Both the position numbers and the translations under genes were made by a program. Shown piece after piece: positions 48,096-60,378 of a stretch of 64,000 bases of DNA; the first letter of the stretch is position 1; each line of letters opens with the position of its first letter. The stretch is taken from NCBI GenBank assembly GCA_003956705.1, contig QZCP01000176.1:1-64000 (forward strand). Direction: 5' to 3'. The notes below the pieces were generated by a model. The model made no database searches. It worked only from the letters and a program-made list of their open reading frames with translations, and was not told where the DNA came from. The stretch is from Brevipalpus yothersi. Its lineage: Eukaryota > Arthropoda > Arachnida > Trombidiformes > Tenuipalpidae.

Positions 48096-49195
48096 AATTG
48101 GAATTGTCAATCCATCAGCTGGCATTAAACTTTTTTTTCTCCATCAATTTCTTTTTTGTAATCACTAGCTGAATTAAACAAAACAATTTTCAAAACATCA
48201 TCATGCAATATATATCAGCAGGACTCATCGAATGATTCATTGATGGCAGGCAAGTTGAGACACAAGGCCAACTATTTTTCGAACACAACAGGGCTACTTT
48301 TTTTCCATTATGTTGGCATCATGATGAAAATTTCTGAAATCATGTAAGCATCGAGCAGTAGAATTGATTGGTCTTGATTGTTTTTGTTTGAACTGAAGTG
48401 ATATTCATGATGGAAAGCTTCCATTCTTCAAGTACATATTTGGAATACATTTTCTCAAATTTTCTTTTTCATGAGTTTATAGTGAGCTACCAAGATGTTG
48501 AAAATAATCGAGCTATTCCGGAAGATCTTCACCTTATTCAGAGGTATAAATATGAGTACATAAATTATTTCTCGTCAGAACTATGGTCATGGGTGGAAGC
48601 AAGCTATATTGAATTGAAGTAAGAAAAAGTTCTTTCCTAGAATTCCAGTAGGCATCCAAAAATATGCCCAATAAATCAACATGAGAGCCGGCATATTATT
48701 CATGGAGTTGGGATCGAAAAAATTCTCTCTATCGGAATAAAATGAATCTCGATACTTCAGAAGACAATTTTATACTCTCCCGATTCGAGTCGCCAGTTTC
48801 ATCCAGCCTCACGAGAAACGAATATGCAAATGAAAGCTATAAAGCAGATGAGATATGAGTTAGGGGAATACCATGAACCTTGATTTATTCACCGCAATGA
48901 AGATGGAGAGAAACCATGAAAAAGTAACAATTGCTGAAAAATTTCATCTATTGACAATCAACAATAGAAGGGAAAGATGAAGTGAATAATCCGGCTGATT
49001 GTTTGTCATTAAGATTGAATTTCAGAACAAAAATTGTCCGAAAGTTTGCAGGGAAATGAGCAGCTTCTCAGGTTGCCCAATTTTTTTAACAAGAAAAAAA
49101 AGAGAAATCAAATGAGATTAACACTCAGACCGTTTGATTAGCAAAATATGCCCAGCACACTTTACCGGCTAATAATCACAATTTTAAATACTGCT
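48096..49195. other. Spacer between convergent VWC/Kunitz and FATP genes
   Basis: 1.1 kb of AT-rich DNA; no coding segment recognised. It should include both 3' UTRs. Confidence 0.5.
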
Positions 49196-52100
49196 TCAGA
49201 ATCTTATCTGGCCATCTTTGATCTGTTTATATGCTTGCTGGTCCAGTTTGACATACTGACCTCGTCGTATGTCATAATAGTAAATCGGATCAGGTACAAT
49301 AGATGGATCGAATGCTTGATTGCGTAAAGTTACCTTGGGTAACTTGAAAGTTGCTGTTGTCGTAAAATCTTGACACTTTCTTACAAATGTTGGTATTGAA
49401 TAGCTTGGCAAAACATTTCTAATCTCAGCCAATAGCTTATTCACATCAACTTTATCATCTGGATCAAGAATCGCTGCCATGCCAGCTCTGCCTTCACATC
49501 CGGGAATCTCTACTCCATACACAACACAATCAACCTGGAAGTGATGATAAAAATTATTAACTACAATCATGTTCGAAAATACAACATCATCAAGTTATCA
49601 AGAGGAATCGTTCGTCATGTTCGGAATAGGAAAATCAGTATTGAAAACTTACGTGTTCTAAGTAGCTGCCAATAGCTGCTTCCACTTCCGTTGTCGAAAC
49701 ATTTTCTCCTTTCCATCGGAAAGTGTCTCCTGTTCGATCTTTAAAGAATGCATAACCGAATTCATCCAGTGTCAGTAAGTCTCCAGATGAAAAAAATGCA
49801 TCTCCATGCTTGAAAACATTTCGAATTATCTTTTTGTCGGAAGCCTCTCGATTAGCGTAACCATCGAAGGCTCGAGTAGGATCATCGGGATAAATTTTGC
49901 CCACAAATTCTCCAGTATCACCAGGACCACATCGAATACAGAGGCCATTAGGCTTTCGTAGCGGCTCTCCTGTTACTTCGTCAACTTTGATTATCGATAC
50001 TGGATAAAACAAATCTGTCAAAGGTCCTGGAAGCATTTGGGACACAAATCCACAAGCCCCAATTTTATTGTTGACATTTACTGGTGAAAGAAGTTTGAAA
50101 AGGGATGTTAAGTTGGTGAAGATTCGTTCAAATAATAAATTTCGGTGATCTTATCGAGAATGTAGGATGTATGAGTAATAATATTTCGAATATCATGCTA
50201 ATTCTATTTTGAGAAATATATATTATCTTTTGAAAATGTGGAGGCTTCGATCATCAAAAGCTTTACAAAATTTAATCCCTTAATTTGTTTCGATTTTCGT
50301 TTTGCAAAGCTTTAAGAGCTTGATTGGTGCTTTCGCAAATAAAAAATAACAATATGTTTGATTCTCAACACTCACCAACATTGGCATTTCCTTCGGTTGC
50401 TCCATAAAATTCACCAATTCTCTCAATATTGAATCTTTCAACAAATTCTTTCCAAATATTCAATCGCAAGCCATTACCAAACATACACCTAACATTATGA
50501 GCTCGATCAGCCGGTGATTCTGGTTGACATAGAAGATAGCGACAAATTTCACCAATATATTGTGCAACCTGGTTTGAGACAAAAAATTTGAGTTATTTTA
50601 ATCACCAACAATCATCATCATTTGATGAGGTAAAACAATAAAGCTCACCGTGCATCGATACTTGATACAATCGTTCCAGAAATTTTTGGCTGAGAATTTG
50701 TGTCTTATTGCTATGGAATGACCCATGGTCAGACATAGACCAGCTCCAATTATTCCTCCAGATAGATGGTAGAGAGGGAGACATGTGTAAATGACTTCAC
50801 TATCACCTAGACCTATCAGATTTGTTACTCCATGGCAAACGAAAAGGAAGCGACAATTTTTAATCACAGCAGCTTTTGGAAGTCCTGTGGTTCCCGAAGT
50901 ATAGATATAAAGAACTTTGTCTTTTTTAGAAATAGATTAAGCAAGGATTAGATAATTTTCAACTGATCGACATTATCATTCAAACTCACCTGTATAATTG
51001 CCCAAATATAGTTGAGCAGGATCCTCTGTACAAGATTTTTCAATAAGGGGCTCTAAATCATCAACCGGTAGACCACTTTTCAATGATTTTGGGAAGCAAA
51101 AATATTTCAAATCACGCTTTTCACGAAGTGATGGATATGCTTCGAGTACAGCATCCTCCAGTTCAGGTCCATATATTAGCGCTTTTGAACTGACTGAAAT
51201 GATGGAGTGGATAAGAGATTCTTTCCGCTGATTGGTGTTGATTAGTGCAGTCACAAGTCCAGCTTTGGCCAATCCAAGCCAAATTCCTATGAATTCTGGC
51301 TTCGATTCCATGAATAGAGCTGCTTCATCACCCGGACTGTAGCCTTGTTCAATGAAAAAGTTTGCGATTCTATTGGAAAATTCATCCATCTCTCGGAATG
51401 TCCACATTTGATCATTAGAATACACTAGAGGCTTATCGGGATGTCTTTTTACCACTTCTTTGAAAACTTTGGCAACTGTTGCATTTTGACGACGAAAACG
51501 GCTCATCCGAAATTTAGTTTTCAGCAATTTATAAAGTGCACTGTGTAAAAAAATTCAGATAGATTGGTGAGACTGTGTGTTCGATTGGGTCAATGTATGT
51601 AATCATTTTTTTCACGATTTGATGGCACATAATTCAAATTCGAATTCAACACCTTCACCTACGAACTAACAAATTCTCAGTGTTTAAAACGACGCGTTTC
51701 GTGCATTGCTTAAAGGTGTTGAAAGCATTTTCAGAGGGAACATCAAATGTTTTCAGTCAACATTATCTGATGAGAAATCTGTATTACTCTCAAAATCAAC
51801 AGGAATTGCCTGAAGCTATGCAAAAAAGGGGAATAATTTCATGAACAAAATTTGAAGCAATTTCCTGAAAGTTCATCAGGTGTATTCTTGATAAATTTTG
51901 CAACGAAAGCAATCTTCATTCGACGAATGGGCTCAGATATGCTTTTTCTTCTAATTATGACTTGAAACCCGCGATAAAGTCAGTATGAATGGACCAAATT
52001 CATTGTTTATCGTATGTAGATGCTCATTTAGGCATTTTTCAGGAAAAATATTGGTTGAAAATAGCTACCAAACAAACGATTCTTTTTGCGTTTGAAAACT

Positions 52101-52898
52101 AATTTCATCATGAGTCAACAAAGAGATTTTTCTAAACAATCGAGAAAATTTGGAAGCAAAACAAGACCAAAAAAATGTCCCACTATAAGTAAACTAATTG
52201 ACTTTCAAGAGTGATTTACTCCTCAATGATCAAGCCATCAAGTCATCAACATGGTTCATTGATCTCGCTTCTACTCATTTCGAAACAAGTTTTGTGTTAA
52301 GTAATATGCTGAAGTCATCAATCTTCAACTTTTAAGAATTCTAAGAAAATATCAGTCCTCTTACACCATCAGAGATGTTCTTCCCATGTAATGTGAGTGT
52401 GAGAAATATCAAAATGAATCAATGATAGTCAAATGGAAAATTTTTCAACCACGAAAATATTCTTGCATTTCGGAACAAGTAAAACTAAGATCATGAATGC
52501 TCTAGATTTTAAGAAGCAACTTTCTTCATGTTATCAGTATCAGTAAGTAGCCTCTCTCTCTTTCTCTCTCTCTTTCTCTCCTCTTTCACTTCCTGGTTTG
52601 AAAGTACGGAGTAGGACACAATGTTTCAGGCTGCAACTTGCACACATACACATTCACATGCACAATACAATGAGAAAAGTAACTGATTTCCGGTTGATTG
52701 GACAACATACCCAAGATCACGTCCAATTGTGTGATAAACTAATCGTAACCAAAGGGCTACCTTGGTTGCTGTGTAAAGACCAAACACAGAGAGAACGATC
52801 TTGGAAGCGGTCAGTGTGAGTGGATTATTGAATATATTCAATAGCTTATCTTCTTGTAGAACGTAGCGAAGCATTTTGAGGGGATAAATTATTTCCAT
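49196..52898 (-). CDS. SLC27A4: Long-chain fatty acid transport protein (SLC27 / FATP4-like acyl-CoA synthetase)
   Basis: Six exons (52898-52711, 51540-50990, 50920-50649, 50568-50376, 50080-49653, 49534-49196) join to 656 codons (human FATP4 has 643). FATPs bring in long-chain fatty acids by coupling entry to CoA activation at the ER or plasma membrane. Exon 1 holds the N-terminal membrane segment (IVLSVFGLYTATKVALWLRL) ending RDLG. The AMP-binding motif YTSGTTGLPK is at about residues 253-262. FATP marks follow: NGLRLNIWKEFVERF, IGEFYGATEGN, RFDGY-type AFDGYANRE, and TFRWKGENVSTTEVE, with the C-terminal VDCVVYGVEIPGCEGRAGMA. FATP1 and FATP4 are hard to separate at this distance, so the symbol is a best guess. 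Intron 1 is 1.17 kb and has a CT-rich stretch. A damaged inverted copy of exon 4 plus intron lies at 53981-54342. Confidence 0.92.
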
Positions 52899-54421
52899 CC
52901 GATTAAGAACAACTAGTTTAAAATGATGAGACTATTGATGTAGGTGAAACAAAAAAAATTTGATTCAGATAACGGTGATCACCAATCCATTGTAAAAAAG
53001 CACAGCCGTTGATGGTGTATTGATGAGAAAGAATTCGTTCACCGGGAAAACATCATCCGAAAATTCCAACTTTCTCTGTGTCCTAGATGAAGTAGATATG
53101 GAAAAATTTCCACCTCAGTCTGTATTTCAAGTTGAGAAGAAAACCGTCTCAAAATTATATTGTATTTACTTACTATACTTACTATCAACTAAAACTATGA
53201 GAACGTTGGCACTCTTTACTTCAATTTCAGTTCTGAAACTAAAGTTCTGATCACTGAACGATGCTCCTCCTCACCAAAACAGGTCACCTCCTCACTATTC
53301 GGTTAACTAACTAACGAGAAGGTAGAAAAGTCGTTTTAATGAACACACACATACAGTGAGCATACTTTTAAAGACCTGAAACTTTTTCGAAGATGAGTGT
53401 GTCTGACGTACCCAGACAATATATTAAAATATATTGATTATGTTCGAACGCTATTGCTTTTAAGAGGGTTAATGGCATCGGTTGACTAGAAGTGTAACTC
53501 CGGTGATGAGGCTGGAAAAGTATCATGAAAGAAAAACGGAGTCAAGTAAAGTGTTCCATTTATAAGAAATCTGTATTGAGAAGTTCTTAATTATTGGATT
53601 GATTATGATGATGCTCAATAACTATTAAACATGATTGCCTATTCATTAGAGAAGAGACTACTCATCACATTCACCTAGTCTGGTCCTTTATCGAGGCCAT
53701 CATCATCGGCATTGAATTCGAGCTGCTTATGTGTATATATATTCTTCTAGTAGCTTGATCTGATTCATATTTCGTCTAATAACAAATAACAACCTCTCAA
53801 AACTTGTGCAATCGAATCAGTTCGTTACTTGACGGATTTTTTCTCGAAAAAAATGCAATATAGAGAATACTGTTGAAAAATACATTTTTAATTGTTCTAT
53901 CAATTCGAATTCATACCAAACGAATGAACTTTTTAGACACCCTGATAATTAGAATATAGTCTAAACCAATTGAATTCTACAACCAGAATCACCGGCTGAT
54001 CGAGCAATGTCAGGTGTATGTTTGGCAATGGCTTACGATTGAATATTTGGAAAGAATTTGTTGAAAGATTTAATATTGAGAGAATTGGTGAATTTTACGG
54101 AACAACAGAAGGAAATGCCAATGTTGGTAAGTGTTGAGAATCAATTATATTAATATCATTTATTTGCGAAAGCACCAATCAAGCTCTTAAAGCTTCGCAA
54201 AACGAAAATCGAAACAAGCTAGTGTAGGAAATTTTGTAAAGTTTTTGATGATTGAGGCTTCCACACTTTCAAATGATAATATTTCTCAGAATAGAATCAG
54301 TATGATATTCGAAATATTATTACTCATACATTTTCAATAAGAAAATAGTGGCTGAGTAGCAGCCTCATATACACAGTTGAAGTATTTATCAGAGAATTAA
54401 AACACAATGTTAATGGAAAAT
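52899..54421. other. Intergenic stretch containing a FATP pseudo-exon
   Basis: 1.5 kb between the FATP start and the CDC26 stop. It holds the inverted FATP exon copy at 53981-54342; the remaining 1.1 kb is AT-rich with no gene seen. Confidence 0.6.
53981..54342 (+). pseudogene. Inverted partial duplicate of FATP exon 4 and intron 4, frameshifted
   Basis: The plus-strand sequence is a near copy of the minus-strand FATP segment 50525-50149, covering most of exon 4, its splice donor, and about 230 bp of the following intron. Exon identity is high: the translated stretch VRCMFGNGLRLNIWKEFVER and the part after it are unchanged apart from Ala to Thr in YGATEGN. A 4-base deletion near 54005 (source gagctcataatgt, copy gagcaatgt) breaks the frame. 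The donor survives as GTAAGT (source GTGAGT). No acceptor, other FATP exons, start or stop are found around it. Because intron is included this is a DNA-level duplication, not a retrocopy. Confidence 0.9.
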
Positions 54422-54646
54422 TTAGTTAGTTGTTCGAGAAGTTCTTTCTCTCAAATTTAATCGTTCTGGAACCACCGAAGATGATGATGAAGAGGAAGGA
54501 ACTTTGCTTTTATCCTGCTCTGGAACATTGCTACTGTTTCCACTGGAATCCTTTACACGACTTTTCTCTTCTGAATTGAGAATCAATTGGCAATCACTGA
54601 CATCATCCATTCGAAGTTCAATTCGGGTTGGATTTCGACGATACAT
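54422..54646 (-). CDS. CDC26: Anaphase-promoting complex subunit CDC26
   Basis: A single-exon gene of 74 codons (human CDC26 has 85). The N-terminus MYRRNPTRIELRMDDVSDC matches the conserved MLRRKPTRLELKLDDIEEF of human CDC26, the only strongly conserved part of the family. That segment threads through the TPR channel of APC6/CDC16 and stabilises it inside the APC/C ubiquitin ligase. The rest is a low-complexity Ser-rich tail including a run of seven Ser, ending NLRERTSRTTN. The family is commonly missed because of its size; here the match at the start is strong enough to call it. It faces COX5A head to head with a 503-bp spacer. Confidence 0.8.
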   Translation of the reverse strand: MYRRNPTRIELRMDDVSDCQLILNSEEKSRVKDSSGNSSNVPEQDKSKVPSSSSSSSVVPERLNLRERTSRTTN

Positions 54647-55149
54647 GATTCAACTAACAAACTTTTGCAATCCAAATCATAGACAAAATATAACTTCAAA
54701 TCACATGAGAAACACATTTAAAAGATCTACTTTTTTTGACTACATGTGTGTGTCTAGTAGTGTGGACAGGTAACACTTGATGGCTCTGAAAAAGAAAACA
54801 GTTAAGTTAAAATATTTTAACATGATCTAGACAAGTCAACTAAACGTTTCGATTGTGATGTTTCTGATGTCAAATAATCAGAGAAAAAATTGATGATTAA
54901 TTATGTTTCCCATTCATTGTGATTGATTCATTCATCGAAAGTTATTTCGTTTCTTTTCGTAACATACCCATTTAAACATACCGCTTAAACTTCACCAAAA
55001 CCAAAAATTTATTGAGATTATGCGCACTTTTGCTTGTGTGCGGTTTGGTTTTAGTTGGTCTTGTGATTGTGTTTTGACGATCAGGTTTAAAGTTTTTAAT
55101 TGTGACCATAATTTGGGTTTACAATTATAGGATTTGGAGATATATAGAA
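54647..55149. promoter_or_regulatory. Divergent spacer between CDC26 and COX5A
   Basis: 503 bp between opposed start codons; no other gene seen. Shared promoter use is inferred from the layout. Confidence 0.4.
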
Positions 55150-55910
55150 ATGTTTAAGAGATCACTTGTGGTTCTAGGAAAATGTCAATCTCTACGTTCA
55201 TCGGTTTCACCTTTGAATCAAAGTAAGTTTCCACTGGTGTGCCCTTGAGTCTACCCTTGTTGTTCTTGTATTTCGGAAAGGAAAACAAATTTCAACAATA
55301 ATAACAAGTTTAAAAATTTGATTGTGTTTAAATTGGTAGATTTTGGAGTTTTTTTTTCTCATAATACTGATGATGATCTTTTTTGTCTTTAGGAGTGATG
55401 ACCTATGCCACAAAGAGGCCAACACCGACTAATGTTAGTGCATCCTTCATGCCAGCTAAAAGTGCCCACGAAATGGAAGAAGAGACAGACGAAGAGTTTG
55501 ATAGAAGATATTATGAATACCTTTCAAGGTGTGTAAACTTGGTAGGATCAGCTATGATCCACTTCATATTTCTCAATGAACTTTGCGACTAATTTTTGTC
55601 TGTTTACTGATTTTCCAGGCCTGATATTGATGGTTGGGAGATTCGAAAAGCTTTGAATGATCTGATGGGTTTGGATCTTATTCCAGAGCCAAAAATCATT
55701 GAAGCTGCCTTCAGAGCTGCTCGTCGTTTGAACGATCATTCAATCTGTGTACGCTATCTTGAAGCAATCAAGTGGAAAGCTCATGTCCACGACAAAGAAA
55801 TTTATCCATGGATTATTCAAGAGTTACAGTCAGTCATGGATGAACTAGGAATAAGTACACCAGAAGATCTTGGCTACGATAAGCCTGAATTTGCACTTCC
55901 AGCCGTATAG
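55150..55910 (+). CDS. COX5A: Cytochrome c oxidase subunit 5A, mitochondrial
   Basis: Three exons (55150-55222, 55393-55528, 55619-55910) join to 166 codons (human precursor 150). The first 25-30 residues are basic and Ser-rich without acids (MFKRSLVVLGKCQSLRSS), as expected for a mitochondrial presequence. The mature part starts around SAHEMEEETDEEFDRRYYEY and continues RPDIDGWEIRKALNDLMGLDLIPEPKIIEAAFRAARRLND and AIRYLEAIKWKAHVHDKEI-type sequence (here VRYLEAIKWKAH), ending TPEDLGYDKPEF. This is the all-helical matrix-side subunit of complex IV that binds the regulator T2 in vertebrates. No anomaly was seen. Confidence 0.96.
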
Positions 55911-56233
55911 TGAGCGAAACGCTTCCATCTTCTCCACTATCCTACAATAATCTGTGTTCTCGTATTATTATTTGTTTTGTTGAGACATATTCTCACACCC
56001 ACTACTAGTCTCTCACTGATTCATGATTCGAAAAGAGACTTGTAATTCTTAGTTATGCAAGAATACAGACCCCTAGTTGTAAATGATCTTTGGTCGTCTT
56101 TCTTCTCAATTTTCTCATCGATTCTTCATCTTCCTTATCAATACTATTATTATCTATTACTCAGATGATAAGATAGCTTTTAAAAAAGTCACTTTTATTG
56201 ATCGTTTATTAGATAATCAATCGATAGTAGTCC
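55911..56233. other. Spacer between convergent COX5A and SHC genes
   Basis: 323 bp holding both 3' UTRs; no coding segment. Confidence 0.6.
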
Positions 56234-57755
56234 CTATCGACGTGTGACAGGGTTTCTTAGCACAAGAGCACTTTCAGCAGATATTATTGGTAAACCGTTA
56301 TCGCGATGATAATTAATAAGATGTGTTACACTTTCAAAGGTTTGATCTTGAGTCCTAACCTAGAATTTAGAATGAGAAAAGAGAGAATTTGTTAAATATT
56401 TTTACCAAAAAGATTGTTTCGATTTTGAACTAACTTTTCCTTCTGGATCCACTAATAGAAGATGCTTACGAACACCACCTTGCATACCAGTCAGCACGTA
56501 CTGCCCCGGTGATCCTTGAGATTCTCGAACAAGAAAATCTCCATCATTAATCACTAACATTTCGCTCTCTTTCCGGCTTATCGGTCCATGGAACCACGCT
56601 TCTCTGGCGAGAAGCTGTGAATTTTTCACAATCGAGGACTTGATATTATTATTATTATTACCAATCGAAGAGCAGCCTTCACTACTTTCAATTGATTTAG
56701 GTTTCATTGAATCAGATGCTGACGAAAAACCCGGAGGTGTTCCAAATACATCAGAGGTTCCTAAATTTTTGGAGGCATCTTCTATCGCACTATAGAAAGG
56801 TTCTGGAAAATAAATAAGGTGCTATTAGAATGGAGAAAACAGATGAACCTGAGACGAACCAAAAAGTGAAAAATACTTACGCATATCAAACGGATCTCGT
56901 ATAGTGGAAGGTGGTATCGATGATGCCAAAGTCGAATGTTTAGAATTTTTATCTTCTGAATTGCAATTGACATATTCATGCTCTGGTTCAATTCCTGTTT
57001 CAATACGACGATTCAATGAAGAGAAAGAAGAGCCCGATTGACCTGAAAATTGGACAGAAATTCGATGAATTTTTCATACTCAGTGCAAAAATCAGCAGGA
57101 GAGTCCTATTTTACCGTTATTTTTTATTTATTTTGGGTCAAAATAGCTATTAGATTCCTACCAAGTTGAAATATTTCCAGCATTCGAATGTTAAGGTGAA
57201 AATTTTCATGTTTTCTTCTCTCGCTCTCTTTCATTCTCTTCCTAGTATTGTTGTTATGTTCATCAAACTGATTTCTAAGTATGTTGCTCTAGAGTTGAGG
57301 TAGGGACAAGATTTTGCTTACAAAATGACCTGAGAGCGTAGGTTTGATGGCCAACCCCGTCTTTCTCTCTCTCTCTCTTTAGCAAAAAGGCACACACCTT
57401 GAATGTTCTCTCNNNNNNNNNNNNNNNNNNNNNNNNNNNNNNNNNNNNNNNNNNNNNNNNNNNNNNNNNNNNNNNNNNNNNNNNNNNNNNNNNNNNNNNN
57501 NNNNNNNNNNNNNNNNNNNNNNNNNNNNNNNNNNNNNNNNNNNNNNNNNNNNNNNNNNNNNNNNNNNNNNNNNNNNNNNNNNNNNNNNNNNNNNNNNNNN
57601 NNNNNNNNNNNNNNNNNNNNNNNNNNNNNNNNNNNNNNNNNNNNNNNNNNNNNNNNNNNNNNNNNNNNNNNNNNNNNNNNNNNNNNNNNNNNNNNNNNNN
57701 NNNNNNNNNNNNNNNNNNNNNNNNNNNNNNNNNNNNNNNNNNNNNNNNNNNNNNN

Positions 57756-57812
<57 letters not shown>

Positions 57813-60378
57813 ATCTCACGCAGAGGGCATATCGAAGGCGAAGCTTAAAAAAGTTTCATAATGTGCATCAGTAACTCTCTCTCCACCCTCACTACAACAT
57901 CAAATGCCGGCTATATTTACAAACCAAAAATCTGCATCATAAGCATGAACTTACTTTGTAAAGAATCTGTTGTTGTCGGTTGAATATCAGATGTGAGGTC
58001 AATCAGGTTCGGGCTATTATCAGCGGATGAGTTGGAGATGAACTTTTTCAAACTCAAACGTGGAACAGTGTGCATTGCGCTTCTTCCTAAAAGTTCTTCC
58101 TTATTACGTTTCTGATTCTGAGTATTGGAAGAGAGAGAGAGAGAGCGAAAGGAAAAAAAGGTGAGAAAAAAATTTAATTCAAGATCATCATCATCGTCAT
58201 CATCATCTGGAGATTGCTCAGGCAAATTCCATGAGAGGGATGAGAGAGGAGAATTGATCAAAGAAAAAGTATATTTTTCCACTTTCTTTCCATCTTGTGA
58301 AGAAAAGAGTGATAGAAAAACTATGGATAGAAGATGATAAGGTTAAGCAAAATGAGAAAAAAAGTCAAAAATTACATTCTTCTCCTTTTCTGGAAGATCT
58401 GGTGGAACTTTTCCGGGCATATCATTATAGTAATCTCTTTCTTCACCACCGATTGCACCTTCCAAGACTTGACTGCATCCAAGTCGATTTGAAATGTCGC
58501 TCAGCGGAGACATTTTTGATGTTTCCGTTCTGTCCATGAGTCAGTCAACAGGAAGGAGAGAAAAATAGAAAGAAAAAAAATGTGAGAAGTGGATCAATTG
58601 AAGATTATTAAAATAAGCGATACTACGTAGGAACATGGCAAGTACATAGTGTAATTTAGGTGCTATGCCTTTGCCATCGTATGTGTGATGTGTGAGTGGG
58701 ATGAGAAGAGGGAGGATGAGAATGTGCAAATCAGGCAAAAGTCAACATCCTTGTAGGCGAGAAAAGGAAGAGAAAGAAAACTACACTCTTATAGTGTATC
58801 AGAACAACTGGCTAGTACACCAGTAACTAAGCAACTCGATGGAATGAATGAATGAAATTTTCTATCAACAATTAGGGTGTGTTGTACCATGAGTCACAGG
58901 ATATACCGCAATGGTTGATTCAGATCAGTAGATCTTTTAGCCTGATATTATGTATGCATGTGTACAGCTGTTTTCTTTCTTAAGAATCATAAGATGAGGG
59001 GATTGATGAGATAAGTTCGTCATCAACAATTCCTGGGATAGTTCTTGCTATACTTCGGTGAAACAGGAAAGTCTATTGAGGAATATAACCCACGATCACA
59101 AGACGAGATCTCACCTTTCTTGGCCACTCTTGTGTCCAGGCTGTTTTTTGAGGAATTCTTTGAATCTCAACTCAAATGCTTGCCCAATAGTTGAAATAAC
59201 ATCTTGTGCTGATCCACCACCGCATTCCAGTACAAAGCAAGCACGGAAAAACTTATCATCCTTCGCTACATATGCAACAAAGTCGAGAGTATCCTAAAAA
59301 GAATGGAAAAAGAGACCATGAAGTGGAATTGATACTTTCGAGGAAGGAGTACAAGTGTCACGTTCAACATAACTGTGCTTCAAGAATAGGAAACAGAAAT
59401 CTTTGAGATCTCTACAATGGAATTGAGAAACCTCAAAGAGAGAGAGAGAGAAGGAAGAAAAATGATGAATAATTTTTTTTTTCGAATAAGGGTGTATTGA
59501 TTCCTTCCTTTGATCATTTTCCTTCGTTATGAAGCATAGAAATGGTGATCCGTTTGGTGATTGAGCAAACTTACAACGTCTCCGCCGGATGCAAACGATA
59601 TATTTGGCATCTCATGTTTAGCGATAACCTATTATGGCAACCATGATGAGGAGTGGAAAGAAGAAAGGTAATTAACATTGTGTACATTGTGAAGAGTGTG
59701 AGTGTACTGTGTGTGTGTATATATATATGTATGTATGTGAATGTGTGTGTGTGTGTGTGTATAGTTTGGTGAGTGAGGAGGCGAGAAAAGAGGGAGGTAA
59801 AAGATGAACGAAAAAAAGAAGGACTACGGTCTGAGGCTGAGAGTAAATTTGACTTTCTTCTCATTGACACTTCGCACTATGGATTGTAAATATCTGTTTT
59901 CCGTTTGGTCGTTTTTCTTGTGTTTATCTCATTCTCTCTCTCTCTTTCTCTTTCACTCACACACATACTGCGTTCACTAGGACTGAGTACTTTGGCAGAC
60001 ATTTACCAGCTTAAATCATACTCTCAACCTCTGGCCAAGAGTAAACATTTTCTAGGAGAAGAAGAAGAAGAAGAAGAAGAGGGAACGAAAGATGTGAAAG
60101 TGAGAGAGAGAGGCTTCAAACTTTACCTCTCCAGTTTCCATCACAGATAAATTCAAATAAGAACTGGTAATCGTTAAATTAACATTGGCTCCAGCATTCT
60201 CCATATTTGGCTTGTCCAAGAGCATTTTGCATATTCTCTTATCTTGTCGACGCTTCTTATCCATTGTCTTGAGTCCTCCGGCTTCACATACTCTATTGAT
60301 ACACTCTTTGGCAACTTGTGATCGTGTTTCGAAATCTAAACTTTTCATCGGAGTGTTGATTTCCAGGCATCCGACATA
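56234..60378 (-). CDS. SHC: SHC adaptor protein (PTB-CH1-SH2), 5' end not located
   Basis: Eight exons in phase: 60378-60127, 59628-59575, 59293-59115, 58529-58376, 58117-57955, 57042-56881, 56802-56435, 56359-56234, 486 codons in all. The PTB domain fills the first three (YVGCLEINTPMKSLDFETRSQ, NISFASGGD, AYVAKDDKFFRACFVLEC, QDVISTIGQAFELRFKEFL). CH1 carries both known phosphotyrosine sites: DYYNDMPGK, equal to human Y239/Y240, and EYVNCN, equal to the Grb2 site pYVN, followed by the adaptin-type RDPFDMQPF. The SH2 domain is AWFHGPISRKESEML, GDFLVRES, PGQYVLTG and HLLLVDPEGK. SHC links phosphorylated receptor tyrosine kinases to Grb2/Ras. The first exon begins at an acceptor in phase 0, two to five strands into PTB, so at least one upstream exon is missing; I could not find it. 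An assembly gap lies in the intron between exons 5 and 6. Confidence 0.92.
57413..57755. other. Assembly gap (343 N)
   Basis: N run inside an SHC intron, flanked by CT dinucleotides on the right and a TCTC at the left edge. Not biological sequence. Confidence 0.99.
57756..57808. repeat. (CT)n microsatellite next to the gap
   Basis: About 26 CT units directly after the N run, within an SHC intron. Confidence 0.92.
59709..59761. repeat. GT/AT-rich simple repeats in an SHC intron
   Basis: Short (GT)n runs on both sides of an (AT)n and GTAT stretch within the intron between the first two PTB exons. Confidence 0.7.

Noticed and set aside
48770..48800. CTCGAATC-like tRNA B-box on the minus strand
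   Set aside because: The flanking bases do not form a T-arm or acceptor stem; no A-box at the right distance. No tRNA gene was found in the window.
53350..53945. Possible mariner-like ends (TTTTAAAGACC near 53367 and TTTTTAGACACCCTG near 53931)
   Set aside because: The two ends do not match as inverted repeats, no TA duplication and no transposase fragment were seen.
57275..57861. Open frames across the second N run
   Set aside because: Same cause: dinucleotide repeat and gap inside an SHC intron.
58125..58282. Frame with a run of eight Asp on the minus strand
   Set aside because: It lies between the two SHC exons 58529-58376 and 58117-57955, whose borders are in phase without it; it is intron.
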